Assembly (NCBI GenBank): GCA_031761405.1
Contig: JASEVX010000013.1
Coordinates: 40,748,601 to 40,812,600 of the forward strand
Length of the DNA stretch: 64,000 nt
Reading direction: 5' to 3'
From: Serripes groenlandicus
Lineage: Eukaryota; Mollusca; Bivalvia; Cardiida; Cardiidae
The notes under the pieces are model-generated. The model saw nothing but the letters and a program-made list of their open reading frames with translations. It had not been told where the DNA came from and searched no databases. This document shows positions 26,948-38,602 of the stretch, in pieces. Within the stretch, counting starts at the first letter, position 1. The number at the start of each line of letters is the position of its first letter. A program made the position numbers and the translations under genes.

Positions 26948-27368
26948 ATATAAATATTTAAATTTGCTTTGGTTATATACACGGAAGGTTTTACAATTCT
27001 AATTTGAGAAGTGCAATGGGACGATCACGGAAATAAGTGTAAGCGTTAGCACTGATGGTATAGGGGCATCTATCTGTAAGGCGAAAAGATATGGCATATT
27101 AGATATAGACAAACACGTTTCAAACAATGTACCATCGGCCTGAAAACAAACCAAAACTGGAAGCAACACAATTTACCTGCCAATAACTACTTATCAAAGT
27201 TCGAGGCTTTTCTCATATAACCCAAATAAAATAATGATGGATAGACAACAGAGCAGCGACCCTTAAGTATAGTATTTCCAAATCAGTGGACACTAAAGAT
27301 TCACACTATATATATACATGTATATTGTAACAATGTTGATAAATGGCAAACAATAAATAGCATAATTC
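26948..27368. other. End of segment A
   Basis: 27010-27115 matches 61035-61150; homology then ends near 27130. No gene seen. Confidence 0.5.
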
Positions 27369-27372
27369 TTAA

Positions 27373-27545
27373 CCCTTTCCCTCATATAGACGCTTTCCGA
27401 CGCCTCTGCAGCCGACAGCTTTTTGAAAACATAGTGACAAAATGAGCAATTTCTCCTGTTGACACAATGTTTTCCACTTTAAGTCATAGGTTATCCATTC
27501 AATTATAGAGATTTTCTATTTTTTGAAAAAAACATGTGTTCAAGG
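27373..27545. mobile_element. MITE M1, right end missing
   Basis: Preceded by TTAA at 27369-27372 and opening CCCTTTCCCTCATATAGACG. It breaks off after the AGAGATTTTCTATTTTTTG stretch. Confidence 0.7.
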
Positions 27546-27744
27546 GATAAAACATGTTTTATATCAATCGATTAACCAATCAATCAGTCAAGATGAAGCG
27601 ATTCATTCACTGATTATGTATGAATGAAGCTCTTTTATGAATTCGTGGACGGATTATTAATAACAATCCACATAACTTCAAATTGGTGCCACTAGCATTG
27701 ACGACTGCACTGTTTCTGATCAACATCTGATCAACACCAACAAT

Positions 27745-27885
27745 TGAGGTGTAGTGGTAGAGCGTCCAAATCGGGTGCGGTGGTCACGGGTTAGATCCAC
27801 GACCAGGTCATACCAAAGACTTTAAAAGGGTAGTAATGGCTGCCATCCTTGGTTGCTTAGGGTGCACATTACGACTTACAACCCC
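27745..27885 (+). mobile_element. SINE S3, 3' truncated
   Basis: Head GGTGTAGTGGTAGAGCG and the body to GGTAGTAATGGCTGCC are present. Confidence 0.65.
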
Positions 27886-27949
27886 AATCAAGTTAGTATC
27901 CTGTTGTAATTACCGTCTCTGTAGTGACATCACCCCATTGGTAGGTTAG

Positions 27950-28150
27950 TGCTGTTTTTAACATTAATTTAGTTATAAGCACGGCCTAAGTTCATTTATT
28001 CATGATCTCTGTGTAAACAAACCAGTTCTGGACTAGGAAATATGCCTTGCCAAATAGCGCTCAACCATGAAGGCCGCGAGTGGGGATTGAACCCGTAACG
28101 CCCGGTTCACAAGTTCACATGCCATCTAATAGGCCATGGCGGATTCCTTT
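27950..28150 (-). mobile_element. SINE S2, reverse
   Basis: Reversed body (TTATTCATGATCTCTGTGTA) and head (GGGGATTGAACCC, GGCCATGGCGGATTCC). Confidence 0.7.
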
Positions 28151-28365
28151 CTCGGCGATGACATTTTAAGAGCGTCCATGTCAAGGGTGGTGGTAGACCA
28201 TCGCTCGATTCCCGATCATACCAAACATTTTCGCAAATGACAACAGTGGATTGCATCGTTGTGACTCAGCAGGGTTGCGTGAAGAGTTTCATTAATTGAT
28301 TGATTGGATTTTAAGGAAGTTTTCAATGGTATTTCAGTTATATCACGAAGGCATTTCCACCTAAT

Positions 28366-28617
28366 ATGAGCCGTCCCGCGATAAAACCAACAATGTGGAC
28401 TCTGCGTAAAGTATCGACCCGGATCAGCCTAGGCATGACGCGCAGGCTTATCCGGATATATATACATTTTTCGTCTCCTGTGGATTTTCTGTTTCAGGAA
28501 TGGTTGCTCTATACCTCTATCCCCCCTGAGATCGGGCCGGATCAGTCTGCGCGTACTGATCTAGGTCGATACATTTCGCAGAGGCCATAATGTTGGTTTT
28601 CTCGCGGGACGGCTCAT
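28366..28617. mobile_element. MITE family M3
   Basis: Ends ATGAGCCGTCCCGCGATAAA and TTTTCTCGCGGGACGGCTCAT-type. It has the same internal landmarks as the copy at 26701. Confidence 0.8.
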
Positions 28618-28689
28618 TATGCTGTTCACGGCTTTCCGGCACCAGTACTTCACACAACATTCTTCCCAGGCCTTTGAGGGTCGACACAT

Positions 28690-28856
28690 TCCGCCTCAGG
28701 GGGATAGAGGTATAGAGTAATAATTCCTGAAACAGAAAATGAACAGGATGCGAAAAGTGTCTGTCCGGGTAAGCTTATGTGGCATGCTTATGCTGATTCG
28801 GGTCGATACTTTTCGAGTCCACACTGTTTTTGTTTTTTTCGCGGAACAACTCATAT
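28690..28856. mobile_element. MITE M3, inverted partial copy
   Basis: Contains GGTCGACACATTCCGCCTCA, the reversed M3 centre, and ends TTTTTTTCGCGGAACAACTC. The left quarter is missing. Confidence 0.65.
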
Positions 28857-28941
28857 GGCCTAAACGGGGTACGAACCTACGACCCCTGGATTGATAGTCG
28901 TCGTCGTCGTGACTGACTGACCTATCACTGCTTGACAGCGG

Positions 28942-29150
28942 GAAATGGATTGATTTGGGTTGAACGCTAATTTAAAAAAAATCAGTTATATCACTGCGGT
29001 CATATCACCTACTCATGTACTTCATACAACAACCTCCACAAGAAACTGGCTGCTTTTTCACATACAGTTTTATCCTATTGGTGGAAAACGAATGGCGCTT
29101 GTCGCTTTGACTTTTGCAGTAACTTTTGTAAAACGACAACAAGAAGAATT
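28942..29150 (-). mobile_element. SINE S1, reverse, partial
   Basis: Reversed tail and body (GGATTGATTTGGGTTGAACG, CATTGGTGGAAAACG-like). The tRNA-like head is missing. Confidence 0.6.
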
Positions 29151-29154
29151 TTGA

Positions 29155-30804
29155 TGCAAAGCATCAAAGACACCGCGCATGATTTTGAAGCATGACTTAA
29201 AGGAAGCAGATGCAGTTCACTACCTTTAAATAACCTGTGCAAGCAGACAGAATGTAAATATTTCGAACAAGAAGCGCAAATGTCCCTTTATTTTAAACAA
29301 GAAGGCCAAGATGTGCCTATATTGCTCCCGTTGCTACCATTGCCTATATAAAAAGGTTACCAAGTGTAGAAAGGGTCGATATTGACGTAGGGATTAAACG
29401 TTTTATATGCTACGATCTATGTGATATTCAGCATGTGAAGTTTAGTCGTGAAATGACAAGTTTAGTCAAGTGTTTTATTTTTACCAATAAACTGTTTTAA
29501 ATCCTCTAACTAGATCCATTAGATAAAAAACAACCATACGTGCTTAAATATTAACATATATTAAGGTTTATTGCCTCTAGTTATAAGTTAAGTGTGACAC
29601 AAGCTTTGGAAGGAGAGGCGGAAGTCTATTCTCCTCCCAGTTTAGCAGAAGTATGATAGCAAAAACGGGAGTTTATAAACAAACAATACGAAGTAATTAA
29701 AAAAAAATGAAGATATTTATGATCAAGATTGAGCATTATGAAAGTTCACATGTATAGTCAACATATAGCAAGAATTATCAAGTCTGTTTTGTTTTTTGTA
29801 ATGTCACTTTAATCGTTTTGAACATGCCAGTAGAAAACTGAAAAATAAACAAAAGAAAATGGTAAAGTCAGTTCCCCAAGAGCAAAGAGCGAAAACCAGT
29901 TGGTATGAATCGATCATCTCGAACGAAACATGAAAAACCGGTTACGAATCCAATGAATTTTAGAAATCGGATGAAATCGTGAAAACAGCGAATATTCATA
30001 ACGGAAGGAAGCAGAGACAACTTAATTACTCTATGGGAATCGATGACACCTTGTCGTCTACTCAATAAGAATGACCAAAATCGCCAAGCGATGAATGCTG
30101 CATTTACAAATAGAACGGGTCACGTTACGGCCATGCCTATTGCATAGTTGGGTTAACGTTGTTTTTACAGTTTCTAGAATTATACTGTAATATGTAGTAA
30201 TTAAAATGAATCATCGTTGATTTTTTAAAGATTACCCATTTATTTAAAAATCTCAATATTGTAAATAGGCACATCGCCATAAAAAAAATTCTGAGCTTTG
30301 ATGAATCGGGTCATAAACCAAACTATAAAAAAAGCGTAGCCTAGGAAGTTAGGGGAAAGTTATTAAACACCCATTATATGTGTCTGAAGTTTTGTAATAA
30401 CGGTAGAAGACATGCCTATTTTGTATCTGTTTGTGTCTTAAATCATTTTATACAATTTATTGATTCATAAAGGTTGTTTTTTCCCAAACAAACAACAGAG
30501 GTTTTTTAAATAATAATAACATTGGTTTCTCCCTTTTCGATTACGTCACCCCATGGTACAAAATTAAAACCTATCCCATACTGACGCCGCGCTTCCACGC
30601 GGTGTCAATAAATCAAACAAACAAGTGACTATTTACGCGAATCGAATAATAAAATAGACTCACCGTGCTTTGTTCCTGCGTGTTTGAACCATATGCCTAG
30701 TTATAATTTATGTATTATTTGGGCTCTACTGTGACTAAATGAACGAGGGGGACAGCGCACGACTCAGGTATTTGGGACAAAGCTTATCACCGGATCCTTG
30801 TCTT
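29155..30804. other. Spacer without recognisable gene
   Basis: About 1.6 kb of AT-rich sequence with few family repeats. The only structure I note is a strong hairpin at 30582-30607 (GACGCCGCG, loop CTTCCA, CGCGGTGTC). Short open frames here have no recognisable domains. Confidence 0.4.
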
Positions 30805-31030
30805 AATCCTTTCCCACCTGCAGACGCATTTGGACGCAATAGCAGCAGACGGCTTTTGAAAACATTGTGGCCATAGGCGAAATTGCTCATGATGAGCAAT
30901 TTCTTCTCTGGCCACAAGGTTTTCAACTTTATTTAACAATTAGAGCTATCTTTTATGGAGATTTTTTCAGGTTTTGGTCAAACTGTTTTCATAGTCGTCT
31001 GGTGCAGATTTGTTGTATGTGGGAAAGGCT
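30805..31030. mobile_element. MITE M1, variant subfamily
   Basis: Opens TTAATCCTTTCCCACCTGC and closes GTATGTGGGAAAGG, with a central AATTGCTCATGATGAGCAATT-type hairpin. Termini differ from the main subfamily. Confidence 0.7.
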
Positions 31031-31195
31031 TGTCTGTACATGTAGCAGACGGCATTTTAATAATGAACAATTTCTATATTTGCATTTACGTATGCTCTGG
31101 TTTATAGAGATGAGATATTCAACATCTTTCCAGTATGTTTTATAAAGTCATCTGCTGTATATGTTTCTGTATACCAGTAAGGAGCTAATATAAGT

Positions 31196-31295
31196 TATTG
31201 GGTTTGTTACTGACCCACAACGGAAATATAGGGGGTCTGTAGGATTAATAGGGGGCGAGGCGATATTTCCGTAGTGGGTTAGTAACAAACCCAAT
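31196..31295. repeat. Inverted repeat with ~33-bp arms
   Basis: ATTGGGTTTGTTACTGACCC and GGGTTAGTAACAAACCCAAT form the arms, extended by CGGAAATAT and ATATTTCCG. The loop is GGGGG-rich. This may be a small foldback element. Confidence 0.7.
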
Positions 31296-31299
31296 AATG

Positions 31300-31829
31300 T
31301 ATTTATTTCGTCGACCACTTTAAACTGAACTATACTATAACTTGTTGATATGTGTTGGTAGCATAATATGACGTCATGAGTAAAAGATCTATCAATATTG
31401 ATTAAAGAATTGGAATAGATATATTATTTTAAAAAATACACCGGTTCAACATGAACACATTTATTTCAATTAATTTCATTTATTTCTGGGTAACTGGTAA
31501 CATTTGAAAGCCACTTTACGAAAACCAACCTTTGAACTGACTTTTTTACTTTACTCACCCCCTATGGAATTTACTCACCCCCTATAGACATATAGGGGGT
31601 ATGCACGTGACACGCTTTAACCAATGAAATTGCTAGAATTTCGTGGGAGGCGAAATAACACTTAGTAAATCCTTCTATAAGCGAGCCCCGTATAACACAA
31701 CACGACTTTGAATTTCATTTGTATAATATTTAGACCAGGATCAATATGCTAAGACGTGCAGTCTAAAATTGATATGCATTATGCATCAATACTTTAAAAA
31801 TTGTGGTAATGGCTTTCCCTTCTTGGCGC
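31300..31829. other. Spacer with an isolated TGACGTCA palindrome
   Basis: TGACGTCA at 31369-31376 is the CRE consensus. Repeated ACTCACCCCCTAT occurs at about 31553 and 31572. No gene or start site can be tied to it. Confidence 0.35.
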
Positions 31830-32895
31830 CAAGGATTTCGAACTTACCCAGGAAACGCTTGTGTCTAGGTAAATGGACCAGTAATACTGGTAACTTACCC
31901 AGGAAACGCTTGTGTCTAGATAAATGGACCAGTAATACTGGTTACTTACCCAGGAAACGCTTGTGTCTAGATAAATTGACCAGTAATTCTGGTGACTTAC
32001 CCAGGAAACGCTGGTGTCTAGATAAATGGACCAGTGACACTGGTAACTTACCGAGGAAACGCTGGTGTCTAGATAAATGACCAGTACTGCTGGTAACTTA
32101 CCGTAGAAACGCTGGTGTCTAGATAAATGGACCAGTAATTCTGGTAACTTACACAGGAAACGCTTGTGTCTAGATCAATGGACCAGTAATACTGGTAACT
32201 TACCCAGGAAACGCTTGTGTCTAGATAAATGGACCAGTAATGCTGGTAACATACCGTAGAAACGCTGGTGTCTAGATAAATGGACCAGTACTACAAGTAA
32301 CTTACACAGGAAACGCGTGTGTCTAGATATATGGACCAGTAATACAAGTAACTTACCCAGGAAACGCTTGTGTCTAGATAAATGGACCAGTAATAATGGT
32401 AACTTACCCAGGAAACGCTTGTGTCTAGATAAATGGACCAGTAATACTGGTAACTTACCCAGGAAACGCTTGTGTCTAGATAAATTGACCAGTAATTATG
32501 GTGACTTATCCAGGAAACGCTGGTGTCTAGATAAATGGACCAGTGACACTGGTAACTTACCGAGGAAACGCTGGTGTCTAGATAAATGACCAGTAATGCT
32601 GGTAACTTACCGTAGAGACGCTGGTGTCTAGATAAATGGACCAGTAATACTGGTAACTTAATTACCCAGGAAACGCTTGTATCTATATAAATGGACCAGT
32701 AATACTGGTAACTTATCCAGGAAATGCTGGTGTCTAGATAAATGGACCAGTAGTACTGGTAACTCACCAAGGAAACGCTGGTGTCTAGATAAATGGACCA
32801 GTTGTACTGCTAACTTACCCAGAAAACGCTGGTGTATAGATAAATGGACCAGTGATACTGGTAAGTTATCGAGGAAACGCTGATGTCTAGATAAA
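31830..32895 (+). repeat. 52-bp minisatellite derived from SINE S3, with 509-bp higher-order period
   Basis: About 20 units of GTCTAGATAAATGGACCAGT plus ACTGGTAACTTACCCAGGAA. The unit equals part of the S3 body. Diagnostic variants recur at an offset of 509 bp (31971 and 32480; 32032 and 32541). Open frames here are artefacts. Confidence 0.92.
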
Positions 32896-33109
32896 TGTCT
32901 TTCCGATTGTTGATTGAGTCGTGGAAACTACAAATATACGGTGACGATATTTTGGTTACACATATTGTTTAGTCTCAAATTTAAATATATATATGAGGTG
33001 TAACGATTTTTCTAACAGTCGATGACATTCATAAAATTCTTTATTTTCTTATTCTGGTATTTACGCGTGAAAAGTGTTCTTTATTGCGGTTTAAATTTAG
33101 ATTCCAATT

Positions 33110-33255
33110 CCCCCAAAAGAACGAGCAATGGCACCTAAATTTCCATTGTTTACCAAGAAAATTGAATTAACGCTTATAAATGCTTTATGGCGAGGTGATT
33201 AACCTTGGTAAAAAAAATAGTAATTTTAGTTACAACCGTTTCACGCCAAGCCCTC
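33110..33255. mobile_element. MITE M2, right half
   Basis: From GAACGAGCAATGGCACC to GTTTCACGCCAAGCCCTCGA; the left half is absent. Confidence 0.7.
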
Positions 33256-33303
33256 GACATGCTAGTGTCAATTATGTCCCACTGGGGATGAGGAGGATAA
33301 GTA

Positions 33304-33599
33304 TTGATTGAATGATTTGTTTGTGGTTTATGCCGTTTTCAACAATGGTTCAGTCATATCACAGCGGCCAGTTCACCTATCCATGTGTTTCCTGGTTATC
33401 TCACATCAGTAATCCACACAACATTCTTTCCAAACAACTGGCTGCTTTTCCCACATAGACTGTTAGCCCATTGGCGGAACGCAAATGACGCTTTTCGTAT
33501 TGACTTTTGCCAAACGTCGGCAAGAATGTTGGCCGAGCTGGGCTTCGAACATACAATCCCTGGATTGACAACCCGCGTCGCTAACGACTGAGCTACCAG
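33304..33599 (-). mobile_element. SINE S1, reverse, 11-bp TSD
   Basis: Target duplication GAGGATAAGTA at 33293-33303 and 33600-33610. The SINE sits exactly at the start of the following minisatellite and used one of its units as target. Confidence 0.88.
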
Positions 33600-34465
33600 G
33601 AGGATAAGTAAGTAACCAAAGACTCACTTTAGAATGATTAGTAAGTAAACAAAGACTTACTTTATGATGATAAGTAAATAATTAAAGACTTACTTTAGAA
33701 TGATTAGTAAGTAAACAAAGACTTACTTTAGAATGATTAGTAAGTAAACAAAGACTTACTTTATGATGATAAGTAAGTAAATAAAGACTTACTTTAGAAT
33801 GATTAGTAAGTAAACAAAGACTTACTTTAGAATGATTAGTAAGTAAACAAAGACTTACTTTATGATGATAAATAAATAATTAAAGACTTACTTTATGATG
33901 ATAAGTAAGTAAATAAAGACTTACTTTAGAATGATAAGTAAGTAAACAATGACTTACTTTATGATGATAAGTAAATAATTAAAGACTTACTTTATGATGA
34001 TAAGTAAGTAAATAAAGACTTACTTTAGGAGGTTTAGTAAGTAACCAAAGACTTACTTTAGGATGATTAGTAAGTAAATAAAGACTTACTTTAGGATGAT
34101 TAGTAAGTAATTAAAGACTTACTTTAGGAGGGAGGATTAGTAAGTAACTAAATACTTACTTTAGGAGGATAAGTAAGTAACTTAAGACTTACATTATACT
34201 TACATTAGGATAAGTAAATAACTAAAGACTTACTTTAGGAGGATTAGTAAGTAAATAAAGACTTACTTTAGGAGGGAGGATTAGTAAATAACTAAAGATT
34301 TACTTTAGGAGGTAGGATTAGTAAATAATTAAAGACTTACTTTAGGAGGATAAGTAAATAACTAAAGACGTACTTTAGGAGGATAAGTTAGTAACTAAAG
34401 ACGTACTTTAGGAGGATAAGTAAATAACTAAAGACGTACTTTAGGAGGATAAGTTAGTAACTAAA
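33600..34465. repeat. ~33-bp self-complementary minisatellite
   Basis: About 26 units of GATTAGTAAGTAAACAAAGA plus CTTACTTTAGAAT. AAGTAAGT and ACTTACTT within each unit are inverted, so each unit can fold. Later units change to GGAGGATAAG. Confidence 0.88.
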
Positions 34466-34961
34466 GACATTGGTGGGTCATTGTAATCGCAACATACGGC
34501 CCATATAAATAGATAGTTTAGATGAGTCCGTCCATGGAAATTGATTGATTAATGGGTTGGGGTTTAACGCCGTTTTCAATAATATTTTGTCCATGGGAAA
34601 AGGTACCACTCTATTTTTGAGAATAGTATAGAGCCAGATCACCCGCACAGTTTTATCAAGACCTTAGTATACACTGTTTACATATCACTTACAAAAGCTT
34701 GTTAGAATATTCGGTGCGCGTGTGTAGATTATGGATGAAGCACTTGGATGTTTTCATAAATGCCAACTTGAACCTTTTCCTGTGAACAAAATACTTTAAA
34801 AATGACAGCATTTTGGGTGCATCCTCAACAGACAACATCTACGTAAAGGCTAATAATAAGCTCGGTGAGTGCATTCAACTTTTAATTCTTAGATCTATAG
34901 ATAATTCCATGGTTTAGCCTCCATATTTTTACCCCCCCCCCCCTCCCACACACACACACCT

Positions 34962-35205
34962 GGTGGTAGAGCGTACGCCTCTGGTGTGGGAGGCCGTGGG
35001 TAAGATCCCTGACCGGATCATACCAAATACTATAAAAAAGGTAGAAATGGCTGTCCTGCTTTGCGCTCAGGGTTGTAGGGTTACCATTACGACTGATTGA
35101 CTGTCTGTTGTAATGATCAACGGACAGTAGTCTGGTAACTTACCAAGGAAACGCCGCGAAATAACTGAACAAAGGTGCAAAGCGGCGTAAAGCACCAATC
35201 AATTA
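34962..35205 (+). mobile_element. SINE S3 shared with segment A
   Basis: The same head and body as at 1660, in the homologous position. The head is partly worn (GGGTAAGATCCCTGACC). Confidence 0.75.
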
Positions 35206-35289
35206 TTTTAGGTCTAAGGGATATAATCCAAAGATCGTAATTCAATTTATCTCCCCTCAAACTCGAGTAATTCCGAATGGTGTAATCGA

Positions 35290-35327
35290 AAGATATATGA
35301 CGGAGAGTTAGGTTATCAATCGGGACG
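35290..35327 (+). promoter_or_regulatory. Candidate promoter / first exon of receptor B
   Basis: Homolog of 2050-2081: GACGGAGAGTTAGGTTAT, then CGGGACG and donor GTAAGC at 35328. The upstream TATATA run is shorter than in segment A. Inference only. Confidence 0.28.
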
Positions 35328-35929
35328 GTAAGCCCAGTTTATGTTCTTACTGCTTCTTACTGCTTCTTTTCATCCTTATCATATGACACTATTGCCATAA
35401 TGTACAGAACTCTTAAGTGATTGGTTCACCGGCTGTTAATGACCGACTAAATGTATATTTCTTTGACTTCTCGATTCTATATATAAATCAGGGACGTAGA
35501 TCTTATCTACGCCCCTGATATAAATTGAAATATTTCTATTTTTAGATTGAGTTGTTTACTGTAATTGACTTAATTATCTTCTCCTGTATGTTTGTATGTT
35601 TGTCATTTGTTTTATTTTTGTATCGTTCATTGGAAAGAGCATAATGATGATGTATTCAAAGAAAATCCAAATGTGGTAAATCTTTTTTAAACACTCAAAC
35701 TGAGTTGACTTTCTGCCTGAGTCAATCTGGACCTATCCCAATTTATCATTTAATACAATGGATATGTTAACCCTTTTCCGACTTACAACATATCTGCAGC
35801 AGATAACATTTGAAAACATTTAAGCATTTAGACATAGATAGTGAACATTTCTACTAAAGAATGAGTGATTATTGAATATAGTTGAAAATATTGTGGTAAA
35901 GGGGAAATTGATCATTATGAGTAGTTTAA

Positions 35930-36151
35930 CCCTTTCCCTCATAAAGACGCTTTCTGACGCCTCTGCAGCAGACGGCTTTTTGAAAACATAGTGACAAAAG
36001 AAGAAATTGCACAAAACGTGCAATTTCTCCTTTTGCCACAATGTTTTCCACTTTTTGTCATAGGTTATCCATTCAATTATGGAGATTTTCTATGTTTTGA
36101 CAAAATACGTTCAAAGTCGTCTGCTGCAGAACTGTCGTATGAGGGAAAGGG
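35930..36151. mobile_element. MITE family M1, TTAA flanks
   Basis: TTAA at 35926-35929 and 36152-36155. It lies inside an older M1 remnant (35768 onward), a nested insertion. Confidence 0.85.
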
Positions 36152-36594
36152 TTAACTGTTTCCAAAGAGCAATTTCTCCTTTTTCCAAAATGTTTTCAAA
36201 AGTAGGCTGCCGCGAAGGCATGAGAAATCATCTATGCATGGACAGGTTAACCCTTTTTACATACAACAAACCTGCAGCAGACGACTTCGAAAACATTTTA
36301 TGATTTAGATGAAAACATGGAAACCTAGAGAGCTATATATATCTATATGAAGGAGCATCTAATCTTTTGAAACCTGTCACTCCAAAAGTTAATTTTTCAT
36401 CTATTTCCTTCTCTATAAAAACCAATTATTGCATGGAAATTTGTCAGTCAAGACTGAAGGACCAGGAACGTACATGTACAGTGCTTTTTCTTAACCAAAA
36501 TTGGGCCCCATTCACAATCAAAAGACACCTCTTTTTTCACAAATGTAGGCCTTAATTTCACAAAATCTGCGTTTCATCACAATTTTTACAACCC

Positions 36595-37485
36595 TACCCA
36601 ACTATCACACCTATCATGTAGATTATCAAGTTAGAACTCTATCCTGCATTTTATTCAAGTTATGGCCTTTTTTTACTTAGAAATTCTGGCTAAAGTTTTG
36701 CGTGCAACTTAATTAAGAGTCCATATCTCAGTATTTACTTGATGCATTGCATTGAAACTTTCTACAACCCTACCCAACTATCACACCTGTGAAGATTATT
36801 AAGTTAGATAACTATATCCTGCATTTTATGCAAGTTATGGCCCTTTTTTTACTTAAAAATTCTGGTTAAAGTTTTGCATGCAACTAAATTCAGAGTCCAT
36901 ATATCTCAGTATTTACTTGATGCATTGCATTGGAACTTTATACAGACCTTCCAAACCATTCCACCTATGTAAACAATAAAGTATGATAACTCTATCTAGC
37001 ATTTTATGCAAGTTATGGCCCTTTTTGGACTTAGAAATTCTGGACTTAGAAATTCTGGTTGAAGTTTTGCAACTACATTTAGAGTGTAATTCAGTAACCA
37101 ACTTGAAGCATTGTATTGAAACTTTATACATATATACAACCTTTCCCAATTTCACAACTATATACACAACTAATTAAGATAACTCTATCCTGCATATGGT
37201 GCAAATTGTTGCCAGTTTTTTACTTAGAAATTATGGTTAAAGGTTTGCGTGCAACTACATTAAGATCTTAGTAACTACTTGATGCATTCCATTGAAACGT
37301 TATACAGCCCTTCCTAACCATCACAACTATGAAAATAATCAAGTTAAATAACTCTATCCTGCATATAATGCAAATTATCACCCTTTAAGAAATTTCGGTT
37401 AATGTTTTGCATGCAACTACATTTGAGTCCATTATCTCAGTAACTTAAATAAGCGGTGGAATAATTGAGCGCGCTGTCCTCCGAC
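36595..37485 (+). mobile_element. Tandem ~185-bp array ending in a hairpin plus CTCTTGTT
   Basis: About five units share CAAGTTATGGCCCTTTTTT, ACTTAGAAATTCTGG and CTTGATGCATTGCATTG. The array ends GCTGTCCTCCGACAGCTC then TTGTT, the same terminus as the array at 50900. It lies directly upstream of receptor B exon 1 and is absent from segment A. Confidence 0.75.
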
Positions 37486-37588
37486 AGCTCTTGTTAAAGT
37501 AATCTTCTGCAGATTTTTTTTTTTTTAGGAAATGGTTAAATTTTATAAGTTTTAATCAACATTTCAGTTTCCACCTCAGAACACTGAA

Positions 37589-38602
37589 ATGGACTCAGAA
37601 ATCTCTAAGATCTGGGAAGAAGCGTTGCGTTATGCTGCACCTTTACCCATACCAGAAGCTGTAACATCAACTGTGTCTTCCAAATCATCAGACATTTCGT
37701 CCAGTTCCGACAATGCAAACAACAATAACAACAATTACACTCATGTAATGAACAGCACTGACAATATGTATTTAGACACAAGTGGTAGTAGAGCATATTG
37801 CAAGGACAATAGCCATATTGCTTATGAAAGTAATGAAACATGGAATTCAAAACAGACTGTTGGAGCTGATTCCTCTATAAATCCGAGTCTCATTGAAGCT
37901 TTCTGTACTAGTGATCAACTTGGACAGAATATATCAAATCATGATACAGAAGTGGATGGCGTAAAAAACAGTGGGTTTGATGCGCATGCTCTACATGATG
38001 ACTTGGCTACAGTCCTCAGAAATTCCAAAGTGACAGCCGAATCACCAAAGACATCCAGTTTGATTACTACAGATTCTATATCGTCAGATGCGAAACAAGA
38101 TATTTCTGGGGCTCTTGCTGCTGGCCTTAAAATGATTCAACAAGGCAACGAGTTAATAGCTATGGCACTCAAACTTCCAAATAATGCTAGTATGAATTCT
38201 AATTCGGAAGGTGAATCTCCATCACCGTCCATGTCAACCTTCCTTGAACCAATAAGTATGCCAAGTTCTGTTGATTCGCTTAACATTCCTAGTGTTTCAG
38301 ATGTGATGGAAGTAGAGAAGAATGATAAACAAACGGACTCTTTACAGCCAACATCTGAGCATGGACTTAAAACTGTTTTAAACTTTACCGGTACACTCAG
38401 CTCTATTGTTTCTCCATTCTCTTATGAATCAGAAAACAGCATGCAAGACTCGAGTTGCTCAGAGCCAAAAGTGAAACGTCGTCGGAGACGAGAGAAGAAT
38501 CCCAACCCATCGCCTTGCTCGCCAATTCTACCGCCTTGTCAAATTTGTGACGTGAAATCATCAGGTTTTCATTACGGTGCGAACACTTGTGAAGCCTGTA
38601 AG
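37589..38602 (+). CDS. Receptor B exon 1: A/B region and zinc finger 1
   Basis: Acceptor TTTCAG ends at 37567. The 7 codons before the ATG are open, as in receptor A. 338 residues, two more than A (an extra Leu-Ile near residue 158). Donor GTAAAT at 38603. In finger 1 the usual GD after the second Cys is DV; in A it is DE. Confidence 0.92.

Larger units (their letters stand above)
910..27130 (+). repeat. Segmental duplication, segment A
   Basis: This block is collinear with about 34845-61170. Shared landmarks include a block at 965-1010 matching 34888-34930, the 2050-2250 block matching 35295-35480, all eight receptor exons, the 3' flank at 22080-22300 matching 57806-58020, the block at 25820 matching 59397, and 27010-27115 matching 61035-61150. 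Borders are approximate because transposons differ between the two segments. Confidence 0.85.

Noticed and set aside
32291..32770. 159-residue reverse open frame with WSIYLDTSVSW repeats
   Set aside because: It is a reading of the 52-bp SINE-derived minisatellite, open on both strands.
33600..34465. CRISPR-like direct repeats
   Set aside because: Units are contiguous with no unique spacers, and the DNA is eukaryotic.
27131..34844. A third gene in the spacer between the two segments
   Set aside because: No open frame there shows a recognisable domain, splice-consistent extension or counterpart; all longer ones fall in repeats.
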